Shown here: in pieces, positions 27,072-33,982 of the stretch
How the letters are laid out: every line of letters begins with the position of its first letter
Numbering within the stretch: position 1 is the first letter of the stretch
Assembly (NCBI GenBank): GCA_016930835.1
Contig: JAFGGA010000165.1
Location: 1 to 38,720, forward strand
Length of the DNA: 38,720 nt
From: Deltaproteobacteria bacterium
GTDB lineage: Bacteria > Desulfobacterota > DSM-4660 > Desulfatiglandales > HGW-15
Reading direction: 5' to 3'
Position numbers and translations under genes: made by a program
Notes under the pieces: generated by a model
The model's input: the letters and a program-made list of their open reading frames with translations, nothing else
The model's database searches: none
What the model was told of the DNA's origin: nothing

Positions 27072-28613
27072 ATGACAAATGAATTGATTATCAATACCAG
27101 GCCCCATGAAACGCGGGTTGCGCTTGTTGAGAACGGCGTCGCCGTTGAACTTTATTTTGAGAGAAAAACAGGACAAGAACTAATGGGGAATATCTATCGG
27201 GGGCGAGTCGTCAGGGTACTGCCTGGAATGCAAGCCGCTTTTGTTGATATCGGCCAAGAGCGCACGGCTTTCCTCTATATATCTGACGTTCATAAGGGGG
27301 TGTCCGATCTCGAACAATTGATGCTCCAAGAACAGGTTCAGATTGAAAACGGCCTCTTGATAGACGAATCCGAAAAGACAAAGCAATCCTTTTTTAAAGA
27401 TACGGTTTTTACCATAGAGGATCTCCTTCGAGAGGGCCAAGATATAATGGTGCAGGTTTCAAAAGAACCCCTCGGGACCAAAGGCGCACGGCTTACCTCT
27501 TATATCTCTCTGCCGGGAAGGCATCTGGTTTTGATGCCCACTGTAAACCATGTCGGTATTTCAAGGCGTATTGAAGATCAGGCAGAGCGTGAAAGGTTAA
27601 AAAACATTGTTGAGGAAATTCGGCCTGAAGGATTCGGTTTTATTGTCAGAACCGTCAGCGAGGGGGCGGAAAAGGAAAAATTAAAATCCGAGATGGATTT
27701 CATGTTAAAACTCTGGACCAACATCCAGGAAAAGATGACGAAATCATCGGGGCCGGGTTTATTATATCAAGATTTGACCGTTTCATTGCGGGCGGTCAGG
27801 GACCTTTTTACACGTGAAGTGGATCGCCTTATCATCGATTCGCGTGAAGAATATGAGAATGTATTGAAATTTATCGACCATTTCGCTCCAAAATTAAGAT
27901 ATTCCGTGGAACTTTATACGGAAACAGATCCTATTTTTGATGCATACGGGATCGAAATGGAAATTTCCCGTGCGCTTGAAAAGAAAATTTGGCTGAGGTC
28001 CGGAGGCTATATTGTTATCGAATTGACGGAGGCCTTGACCTCCATAGACGTTAATACGGGTGGGTATGTGGGTAAGCGAAACCTGGAAGAGACGATTTTA
28101 AAGACAAACCTTGAAGCGGTAAAAGAGATAGCCTATCAGATCCGATTACGGAATATCGGCGGTCTGATCGTTATTGATTTTATCGACATGGAGAAATTGG
28201 AGAATCGAGAGCGTGTATTTGTGTCTTTAAAAGATGCTTTAAAAAAAGATAAAGCAAAAACGCATATCCTTAAGATGTCCGAGTTAGGGCTTATTGAGAT
28301 GACTCGGAAAAGGACCCGAGAAAATCTTAATCGGCTGCTGAGTGAACCATGTTCGTATTGCGAAGGAAGAGGATCGCTCAAATCAAAAATGACGATATGC
28401 TATGAGATCTTCAGGGATCTTGAACGGGAACCGCCTTCGATATCAACGACGGATGATAACAGTATCTACGTTCGAGTCAACCCGGAAATCGAGAATGTAC
28501 TTAAAGAGGATGAGCAGCAATCGGTTATGGAGCTGGAGAAAAGGCTGAATCGACCTATTATTATCATATCACAACCAAGTCTTCATATTGAGCAATATGA
28601 GATCACCATATGA
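27072..28613 (+). CDS. rng: Ribonuclease G (RNase E/G family)
   Basis: Endoribonuclease for 16S rRNA 5' end maturation and mRNA decay. 513 residues, close to E. coli RNase G. It opens ELIINTRPHETRVALVENG and has an S1 domain at about 35-130 with an inserted charged segment (about 85-120). Catalytic Asp326 (SIDVNTGG) and Asp369 (VIDFIDME) are 43 apart, as in RNase E (303/346). The zinc-link cysteines Cys427 and Cys430 (CSYCEGRG) are 58 beyond, as in RNase E (404/407). No clear ribosome-binding site precedes the ATG. In many genomes rplU and rpmA follow; here they do not. Confidence 0.96.
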   Translation: MTNELIINTRPHETRVALVENGVAVELYFERKTGQELMGNIYRGRVVRVLPGMQAAFVDIGQERTAFLYISDVHKGVSDLEQLMLQEQVQIENGLLIDESEKTKQSFFKDTVFTIEDLLREGQDIMVQVSKEPLGTKGARLTSYISLPGRHLVLMPTVNHVGISRRIEDQAERERLKNIVEEIRPEGFGFIVRTVSEGAEKEKLKSEMDFMLKLWTNIQEKMTKSSGPGLLYQDLTVSLRAVRDLFTREVDRLIIDSREEYENVLKFIDHFAPKLRYSVELYTETDPIFDAYGIEMEISRALEKKIWLRSGGYIVIELTEALTSIDVNTGGYVGKRNLEETILKTNLEAVKEIAYQIRLRNIGGLIVIDFIDMEKLENRERVFVSLKDALKKDKAKTHILKMSELGLIEMTRKRTRENLNRLLSEPCSYCEGRGSLKSKMTICYEIFRDLEREPPSISTTDDNSIYVRVNPEIENVLKEDEQQSVMELEKRLNRPIIIISQPSLHIEQYEITI

Positions 28614-28669
28614 TTTGAGGTGGCCTGATTTACTTTTACAGGTTGTTTTTCGCTTAAGGTGGGGTTCAT

Positions 28670-28695
28670 CATGGAAACCACGAACCATGTTTTTT
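28670..28695 (+). terminator. Probable intrinsic terminator after rng
   Basis: CATGG (28670-28674) pairs with CCATG (28685-28689), followed at once by six T. The stem is only 5 bp. An overlapping alternative stem, GGTTC (28663-28667) with GAACC (28682-28686), excludes it. Confidence 0.4.
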
Positions 28696-28697
28696 CT

Positions 28698-28726
28698 TTG
28701 ACATTAAGTTATTGTTTTGATACAAC
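28698..28726 (+). promoter_or_regulatory. Probable promoter of the kinase-phosphatase-FHA genes
   Basis: TTGACA (28698-28703), 17 bases, TACAAC (28721-28726) with TGA directly before it (extended -10). It begins 2 bases after the T-run of the rng terminator. The start would be about 60 bases before the kinase ATG. Confidence 0.48.
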
Positions 28727-28793
28727 TTTTTATCATTTGATCCGGCACGGGAAGATACATTAAAGTATTAATCGACATAATTCTACTATTTAA

Positions 28794-31253
28794 ATGACAG
28801 ATAAAAGTATAAAATTAGATATCGCCATAAGTATCTTTATCGTTTTGCTATTTATCGCTTTTTCCTATAAAAGCCTCCCTTTTTGCGATTCCATTGATAG
28901 ACATATCTATGACACCGCAATCAGATTCTCTCCTAGCAATGATTTGAAAAACGACCATATTATGCTTGTTGATATTGATGATCGAAGCATGGCCGAACTG
29001 GGTCCTTGGCCATGGCCGCGGGATCTCCTCGCGAACATGGTGGATCTTCTGAAGCAAAATGGCATCAGATTGATCGGGTTGAATATATTACTTCACGAAA
29101 AGGAAAATAGGCAGGCTTTGCTAGCCATGGAAACCATTGGTGAATCACTGGATCCCGCTGTCAAAGCAAAGATGACGGAAACACTGGATAAAGACCTTCG
29201 GTTGGTCGAGACCATCCAAAACAGTGGGAATGTGGTTCTACCCTTACAGGCAACACTTGGAAACGCACTCAAGTCCTCTAAAGGCAGAGAACACCCCGCT
29301 TTGAACAATAGCCTATTGGCCGCATCTAATATTTCTCCATCCGTTCATGAAAGACTCAACGCGGAATATCTGCTCCTCCCCTACGCTGATCTCTCCCTGT
29401 CCGCAATGGGTCTGGGACATAACCATATCACCCCCGATACCAGCATGAAGGGCAGGATCCACCCTGCCTTTATTAGTTATCACGGTTCCCTGATACCATC
29501 ATTTCCCCTGCGCTTAGCGATTGGATTTTTAAATGAACATCCCACTTCAGTGAAAGTAACGGATGAACAAATTTTGTTGAAAAACGGGCCTATACCCTTG
29601 ATAAATGGCGAAATGCTCATCCGCTTTCCTAGCGGGCTGCGTTTCTCCCGTTTTTCATTCGCGGATTTACTAACGACCCCTCCACATCCTTCGAAGATGA
29701 AAGGGAAGGTCGCCCTTATTGGTTTTGATCTCGCAAATAGTGTTCGTTATGACACTCCGATCTCTTCTCGAATGCCTGAGAATGATCTGACGGCGTATAT
29801 TCTATCAGATATTATCAACCATCAATACATTGAACGCCCGGTTTACTTATTTTATATCGAGATGGCTGTTCTTCTCTTTTTAGGGCTTTTTGCGTCATTC
29901 ATCTTGACGCAAAAAGGACAATTAATTCGATCCATATGGTCTCTGGGATTGATTGTCCTGGTCGTCACAACTGGTTTTATTTTCCTTTCGTGGTTTCATT
30001 TATGGCTTAAAACAGCATATATCATAAGCTGCCTGGCCATGATTTACGTCGTGGTTTCGGGAAGGCGGTTTATTGTTGCCAGAGAATCCCATGAAAGCTC
30101 TCGGTTGCTTGGAATCAACTATCAAAACCAAGGGCTATTGGATCTTGCCTTTGATAAATTTCGAAAACTCCCTTTGAATGAAGAGACAAAGAATCTTATC
30201 TACGGTGTTGGCCTGGAGTGGGAGAAGAAACGAATTATCGGAAAGGCTGTCATGGCCTATGAATATATTAATAAAAACGGTGGTTTCAAGGATCTTGATA
30301 CTCGTATCCCGAGACTTCAAGAGTTGGATAAATCCTCCACCATTGGGAGCTATGAAGGGGCGCAAGATGGTAATATTCTTGTTGAGTCTTCCACCGGAGC
30401 CATTACCAAGGTAGGCCGTTATGAGATCTTGGAGCAATTGGGAAGGGGGTCCATGGGCTTGGTCTTTAAGGCCCAGGATCCTAAAATCAACCGTCTGGTT
30501 GCTATAAAAACGATCCGTTTTTCCGATGAGTTCGAGGATGACGTTATCCAAGAGATTAAAGAAAGATTTTTTAGGGAAGCAGAGATCGCCGGCCAGCTTT
30601 CTCATCCTTCGATTGTGACGATTCATGATGTGGGAGAAGATCAAGATCTTACCTATATGGCCATGGAATATTTAGAGGGAGAGGATCTCGATAAATTTAT
30701 TGATAAAGACACATTGCTACCTCTTAGAAAAGTCCTAGATATTGTAGCGAAAGTCGCCGATGCCCTCGACTTTGCCCATAAGAACAATGTGATACATAGA
30801 GACATAAAACCTGCCAATATCATGCTCCTGCAGAACGGCCAGATCAAAGTGACTGATTTTGGTATCGCAAAGGCCATTTCGTCATCAAGGACTAAGACAG
30901 GGGTTATCTTGGGTACGCCCAATTATATGTCCCCAGAGCAAATCATGGGACAAAAGATTGATGCGCGATCAGATATTTTTTCATTAGGGGTATTATTTTT
31001 TCAGCTTATTACAGGCGAATTGCCTTTTCATGGGGATAACTTAAGCGGTCTTCTGTATCAGATTACCCAGGTCAAACATCCTTCCCCCAGAAATTTCAAT
31101 CCGAAAGTGCCTAAAATATGCGAACAGATTATCGATAAAGCCATGGCGAAAAACCCTGATAATCGATTCAAATCTGCCGAGGATATGGCCAGAATTATTA
31201 GACTTCTCAGCACAAAAATTGACGAGCTGAGAGAAAAAAGGGCAATGAAGTAA
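28794..31253 (+). CDS. CHASE2-domain receptor Ser/Thr protein kinase with TPR-like linker
   Basis: 819 residues. One N-terminal membrane helix (about 9-25) is followed by an extracytoplasmic CHASE2 sensor (about 35-340; opens DRHIYDTAIR, with DDRSMAELGPWPWPRDLLA), then three membrane helices (350-425). A short TPR-like region follows (about 445-515, YQNQGLLDLAFDKFRKLP), then the kinase domain at 543-810. Glycine loop LGRGSMG, ATP Lys572 (VAIK), catalytic HRDIKPAN (668-675; Asp670), DFG Asp688, and GTPNYMSPEQ in the activation segment are all intact. A PP2C phosphatase and an FHA protein follow. No ribosome-binding site is evident before the ATG. Confidence 0.94.
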   Translation: MTDKSIKLDIAISIFIVLLFIAFSYKSLPFCDSIDRHIYDTAIRFSPSNDLKNDHIMLVDIDDRSMAELGPWPWPRDLLANMVDLLKQNGIRLIGLNILLHEKENRQALLAMETIGESLDPAVKAKMTETLDKDLRLVETIQNSGNVVLPLQATLGNALKSSKGREHPALNNSLLAASNISPSVHERLNAEYLLLPYADLSLSAMGLGHNHITPDTSMKGRIHPAFISYHGSLIPSFPLRLAIGFLNEHPTSVKVTDEQILLKNGPIPLINGEMLIRFPSGLRFSRFSFADLLTTPPHPSKMKGKVALIGFDLANSVRYDTPISSRMPENDLTAYILSDIINHQYIERPVYLFYIEMAVLLFLGLFASFILTQKGQLIRSIWSLGLIVLVVTTGFIFLSWFHLWLKTAYIISCLAMIYVVVSGRRFIVARESHESSRLLGINYQNQGLLDLAFDKFRKLPLNEETKNLIYGVGLEWEKKRIIGKAVMAYEYINKNGGFKDLDTRIPRLQELDKSSTIGSYEGAQDGNILVESSTGAITKVGRYEILEQLGRGSMGLVFKAQDPKINRLVAIKTIRFSDEFEDDVIQEIKERFFREAEIAGQLSHPSIVTIHDVGEDQDLTYMAMEYLEGEDLDKFIDKDTLLPLRKVLDIVAKVADALDFAHKNNVIHRDIKPANIMLLQNGQIKVTDFGIAKAISSSRTKTGVILGTPNYMSPEQIMGQKIDARSDIFSLGVLFFQLITGELPFHGDNLSGLLYQITQVKHPSPRNFNPKVPKICEQIIDKAMAKNPDNRFKSAEDMARIIRLLSTKIDELREKRAMK

Positions 31254-31302
31254 TATTTCATCAAAAAGTAATATATTCTTTTTACTTATATGAGGGAGTA
31301 AA

Positions 31303-32166
31303 TTGCATATTGTTGCATCAGGAATAACGGATGTGGGCCTGAAAAGAGAGGGAAACGAGGATTCATTCTCGTCAGAAGACGCATTGGGCCTTTATGTCGT
31401 AGCCGATGGAATGGGCGGGCATCTGGCTGGAGAGGTAGCTAGTCGAATATCGGTCGAACTTATTAACAAGTGTTATCGTAAATGGGTCGAAGAAGGTGTA
31501 AGTGCTGATGAGATATATGGAGAACCTGATAACTCCCTCACCTTGCAAGGCAATTATATCCTGGGAAGTATCCGCTTTGCCAACCGGGTCATCTATGAAA
31601 TGGCGGTGGAGAACAAAAAATATCATGGCATGGGTACCACTGTTGTTATCCTATTGGTGACACAGGATGTAATCATCGCGGCGAATGTAGGAGATAGTCG
31701 TATTTACCTGGTAAGGGATGGGGTTATCGAAGGGTTATCAAAAGATCATACCATAGTTGCTGAACAAGTTGAGATGGGCATGATGACCAAAGAAGAGGCC
31801 GAAACGTCCCCATTGAAACATATCCTTACAAGAAATTTAGGTTCAGCAGAGACCGTGGAGCCGGATATATTTGAGATCGAACCCTCCAATAATGACCGGT
31901 TTATATTGTGTACGGATGGTTTGACGGACTTGGTAAGAGATGAAGAGATCTTAGCCATGGCCAATAATGAAAAAGAGCCGGAGAGTCTTTGTAGAAGATT
32001 GATTGATAAAGTTTTAAAGAGGGGTGCCCATGATAATACGACGATCATCTCTGTTTTCATAATGGATATGAAAGGGCACGAGGATGGAAGCTTTAAAAAA
32101 ATCGGTCAATTTTTTGCCGATTTTTTTATTGGCTTTCATAAAATATTAAAAAAATTGATACCTTGA
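31303..32166 (+). CDS. PP2C-family Ser/Thr phosphatase
   Basis: Metal-dependent protein phosphatase of 287 residues, expected to reverse the kinase encoded upstream. Motifs are TDVGLKREGNEDSF (Asp20), VVADGMGGH (Asp35), TVVILLVTQDVIIAANVGDSRIY, TDGLTDLV and AHDNTT. The C-terminal end has a hydrophobic/basic stretch FFADFFIGFHKILKKLIP that could bind membrane. It starts with TTG at 31303, preceded by GAGGGAG 4 bases away; no in-frame ATG would keep the first motif. It lies 49 bases after the kinase. Confidence 0.93.
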   Translation: MHIVASGITDVGLKREGNEDSFSSEDALGLYVVADGMGGHLAGEVASRISVELINKCYRKWVEEGVSADEIYGEPDNSLTLQGNYILGSIRFANRVIYEMAVENKKYHGMGTTVVILLVTQDVIIAANVGDSRIYLVRDGVIEGLSKDHTIVAEQVEMGMMTKEEAETSPLKHILTRNLGSAETVEPDIFEIEPSNNDRFILCTDGLTDLVRDEEILAMANNEKEPESLCRRLIDKVLKRGAHDNTTIISVFIMDMKGHEDGSFKKIGQFFADFFIGFHKILKKLIP

Positions 32167-32178
32167 TCTTAATTCATC

Positions 32179-32206
32179 TTGCTATTTTTATTTAGATTGG
32201 CATAAT
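32179..32206 (+). promoter_or_regulatory. Possible promoter of the FHA gene
   Basis: TTGCTA (32179-32184), 16 bases, CATAAT (32201-32206); a perfect TATAAT also occurs at 32206-32211 but has no good -35 at 17 bases. Confidence 0.3.
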
Positions 32207-32237
32207 ATAATACCCATTCATAATAAAGGGGGAGATC

Positions 32238-32960
32238 ATGGCCAGACTCATCTTAATGTTCAATAAGCAGGTACTCAAAGAATACCCTATTATGAAAGAG
32301 AGTATCACCATAGGCCGTAATAAGGACAATATCATCAATATAGATAATCTTGCCGTATCCGGATATCATGCCAGGATCGATAAGGCGGGATCTGATTTTA
32401 TTTTAACGGATCTGCAGAGCACGAACGGCACATTTATCAACGATAAGAAGATAACATCGCATAAACTGTCTCATGGCGATAATATTATTATCGGGAAACA
32501 CGTTCTTCTTTTTGTTGCTACTGAGAAAGGTAAGGTTGAAAAGAGCCCGGAGCAACTTGATATGGACAAGACGATGATGCTCAACACGGCCAAGCAGAAA
32601 GAATTATTGTCTAAACAAGAGCAACCCATCTCCACGGTGAAGCCGGTGGAGAAGATAGGCGTCATAAGCTTTATTGACGGGTCGGGACTGGGAGAGATTG
32701 AATTGACTAAAAAATTGACCAAGATCGGCAAGGCAGATACGTCAGAGATCAAACTCAGTGGCATGTTGATGGCTCCGACATCGGCAACCATCAGTAAAAG
32801 GCCGAATGGCTATACTATTTCGTTTACCGGTGGCATGACAAAGTTAAAGGTTAATAATAAAGTGGTCAAGGATAATGTCCAATTGAATGACTTCGATACC
32901 ATTGAGCTGGGCGCGTATAAATTCCAGTTTTTTCAAAAAGATGTAAATACCCAGGCTTGA
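32238..32960 (+). CDS. FHA-domain protein, two FHA-like domains (second degenerate)
   Basis: 240 residues. The N-terminal FHA (about 20-95) has the phosphothreonine-binding residues: ITIGRNKDN, LAVSGYHARI and STNGTFIN. The C-terminal half (about 150-235) repeats the FHA layout (KIGKADTSEIKLSG, SATISKRPNGYTI, VNNKVVKDNVQLNDFDTIELG) but lacks the Gly-Arg and Ser/His binding residues, so it probably does not bind phosphothreonine in the usual way. A linker of about 50 polar residues contains MDKTMMLNT, a possible Thr phosphorylation site. AAAGGGGGAG lies before the ATG. Confidence 0.92.
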   Translation: MARLILMFNKQVLKEYPIMKESITIGRNKDNIINIDNLAVSGYHARIDKAGSDFILTDLQSTNGTFINDKKITSHKLSHGDNIIIGKHVLLFVATEKGKVEKSPEQLDMDKTMMLNTAKQKELLSKQEQPISTVKPVEKIGVISFIDGSGLGEIELTKKLTKIGKADTSEIKLSGMLMAPTSATISKRPNGYTISFTGGMTKLKVNNKVVKDNVQLNDFDTIELGAYKFQFFQKDVNTQA

Positions 32961-32965
32961 AACCA

Positions 32966-32988
32966 GAAACGGTTGGAGGTGCCGTTTC
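32966..32988 (+). terminator. Possible terminator hairpin after the FHA gene
   Basis: GAAACGG (32966-32972) pairs with CCGTTTC (32982-32988), loop 9. The T-run (CTATTTTT) comes only about 15 bases later, so it may be a weak or Rho-independent-like stop. Confidence 0.35.
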
Positions 32989-33039
32989 CTCTGATGTACT
33001 CCTATTTTTAAGGAAATCCGCCTTTGAATATGTCATGCG

Positions 33040-33276
33040 CTATTCTGATTCTTTAGATTTCCTCATCTTTTTTATCTTTAGAAGCCCTTCTTCTATCTGA
33101 CTCATTTTATAAGTTTTTTGGCATTGGGTGCATTGATAAATTTCATCACATAATTTATCATAAATAAGATCATCCGAGAAATTACACCTGTGAAATCTTA
33201 GGGAAAAATTATAGATACGCTTAAAGTCTTTATTTTTACAGTTTTCACATTGAAAGTAATCTTGGATAAATTCCAT
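33040..33276 (-). CDS. Small zinc-ribbon protein
   Basis: 78 residues with two CxxC pairs, Cys10/Cys13 (QCENCKN) and Cys49/Cys52 (QCTQCQK), which likely bind one zinc. The rest is helical and lysine-rich toward the C-terminus. A strong ribosome-binding site GGGAGGAAGGA precedes the ATG. No family name is recognised. It faces away from the FHA gene and converges on it. Confidence 0.75.
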   Translation of the reverse strand: MEFIQDYFQCENCKNKDFKRIYNFSLRFHRCNFSDDLIYDKLCDEIYQCTQCQKTYKMSQIEEGLLKIKKMRKSKESE

Positions 33277-33370
33277 TTCCTTCCTCCCGCCTGAAGATCC
33301 AATAAAGAGTCTCGTTTGTACCTCGTCTCTTAGATTTTTTCAATCTTTTTTTCCTCAATATCATTTTGTG

Positions 33371-33612
33371 TTATATAGCGGCGGTAGGTCTTTCCTTTTT
33401 CGGGTGGACCCTAAAACATTTACAGTCCCGGTTATCATAATGAAGGCATCCTTTGTCATGTTTTGGCCTTCCCACTTCTGGATCATCCATCACATCAATG
33501 CAGAATAAACGAACCTTTTTCATATCTTGATAAAGGGCGCCTGTGGTTCCGGTATGTACATCCAATATGACTAATCGATTTGTTTAAAGCCTCGCCATTT
33601 GTTATTACACAT
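33371..33612 (-). pseudogene. Small Cys/His-rich protein gene, probably frameshifted
   Basis: Two frames fit one gene. A strong site GGAGGGGAGG lies 5-7 bases before ATG 33612, which reads MCNNKWRGFKQID and stops at 33571. One base away, the next frame is open from about 33580 to the TAA at 33371 and reads NRLVILDVHTGTTGALYQDMKKV..., with Cys/His-rich end (FCIDVM, KGCLHYDNRDCKCF). Joined after a single-base shift near 33580-33590 they would give about 80 residues. If the shift is real this is a pseudogene; if it is a sequencing error, a normal small metal-binding protein. An ATG at 33523 could instead start a 50-residue product but has no good ribosome-binding site. Confidence 0.35.
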
Positions 33613-33666
33613 CAAATATCCTCCCCTCCAACAAACTGTTAACTAAGGAGGGTCGCCATGCTCTAA

Positions 33667-33730
33667 GGTTTTCCTTTGGATGATATAGTGGAGGTGTTAT
33701 CGGCAGGTTCTCAAAGGAGGTTGGAAAACC
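33667..33730. other. Long-loop inverted repeat between tRNA-Thr and the small gene
   Basis: GGTTTTCC (33667-33674) is complementary to GGAAAACC (33723-33730), with 48 bases between. It lies in the 175-base gap 33613-33787, in which I find no intact gene. It may form an RNA stem in the leader of the small gene or in the tRNA read-through. Confidence 0.3.
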
Positions 33731-33787
33731 AAGAGAAAGATGTAAAGGCGGGTATTAAGTAAATGAAAATGATCCGTTTATTTTTTT

Positions 33788-33863
33788 TGGAGCCACCGCG
33801 CGGAATCGAACCGCGGACATCCTCATTACGAGTGAGGTGCTCTGCCGACTGAGCTACGGTGGC
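33788..33863 (-). tRNA. tRNA-Thr (anticodon CGT)
   Basis: 76 bases including encoded CCA. Acceptor stem GCCACCG pairs with CGGTGGC; the D-arm is GCTCAGTCGGCAGAGC; the anticodon stem CCTCA/TGAGG holds loop CTCGTAA, giving anticodon CGT for codon ACG; the T-arm is CGCGG TTCGATT CCGCG. Discriminator base is T, and CCA is encoded. Confidence 0.97.
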
Positions 33864-33874
33864 TTCAAAAAAAC

Positions 33875-33902
33875 TATATATTACTTTTCAAACCAATGTC
33901 TA
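33875..33902 (-). promoter_or_regulatory. Possible promoter of tRNA-Thr
   Basis: Minus strand TAGACA (33902-33897), 16 bases, TATATA (33880-33875). It would start about 5 bases before the mature 5' end. Confidence 0.38.
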
Positions 33903-33920
33903 TCATTTTTTAAAATGATA
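33901..33920. other. AT-rich hairpin between the nuclease gene and the tRNA
   Basis: TATCATTTT pairs with AAAATGATA over a TT centre, followed on the plus strand by TATTTTTT. On the minus strand, where the genes read, no T-run follows, so it is not a clear terminator for the nuclease transcript. Confidence 0.4.
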
Positions 33921-33982
33921 TATTTTTTCGGATAACCAAGCGAAGAAGATGCGTTTTCCCGCTGAAAAAGCCAGCGAAATTC

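Noticed and set aside
33110-33140. GGCATTGGGTGCATTG as a sigma54 -24/-12 pair
   Set aside because: Only 8 bases separate GG and GC instead of 10, and it lies inside the zinc-ribbon gene.
33580-33592. TTTAAAC as a programmed -1 frameshift site
   Set aside because: The heptamer is not in the needed register (the 13-codon frame reads TTT AAA CAA, not T TTA AAC), so programmed slippage is less likely than a base error or mutation.
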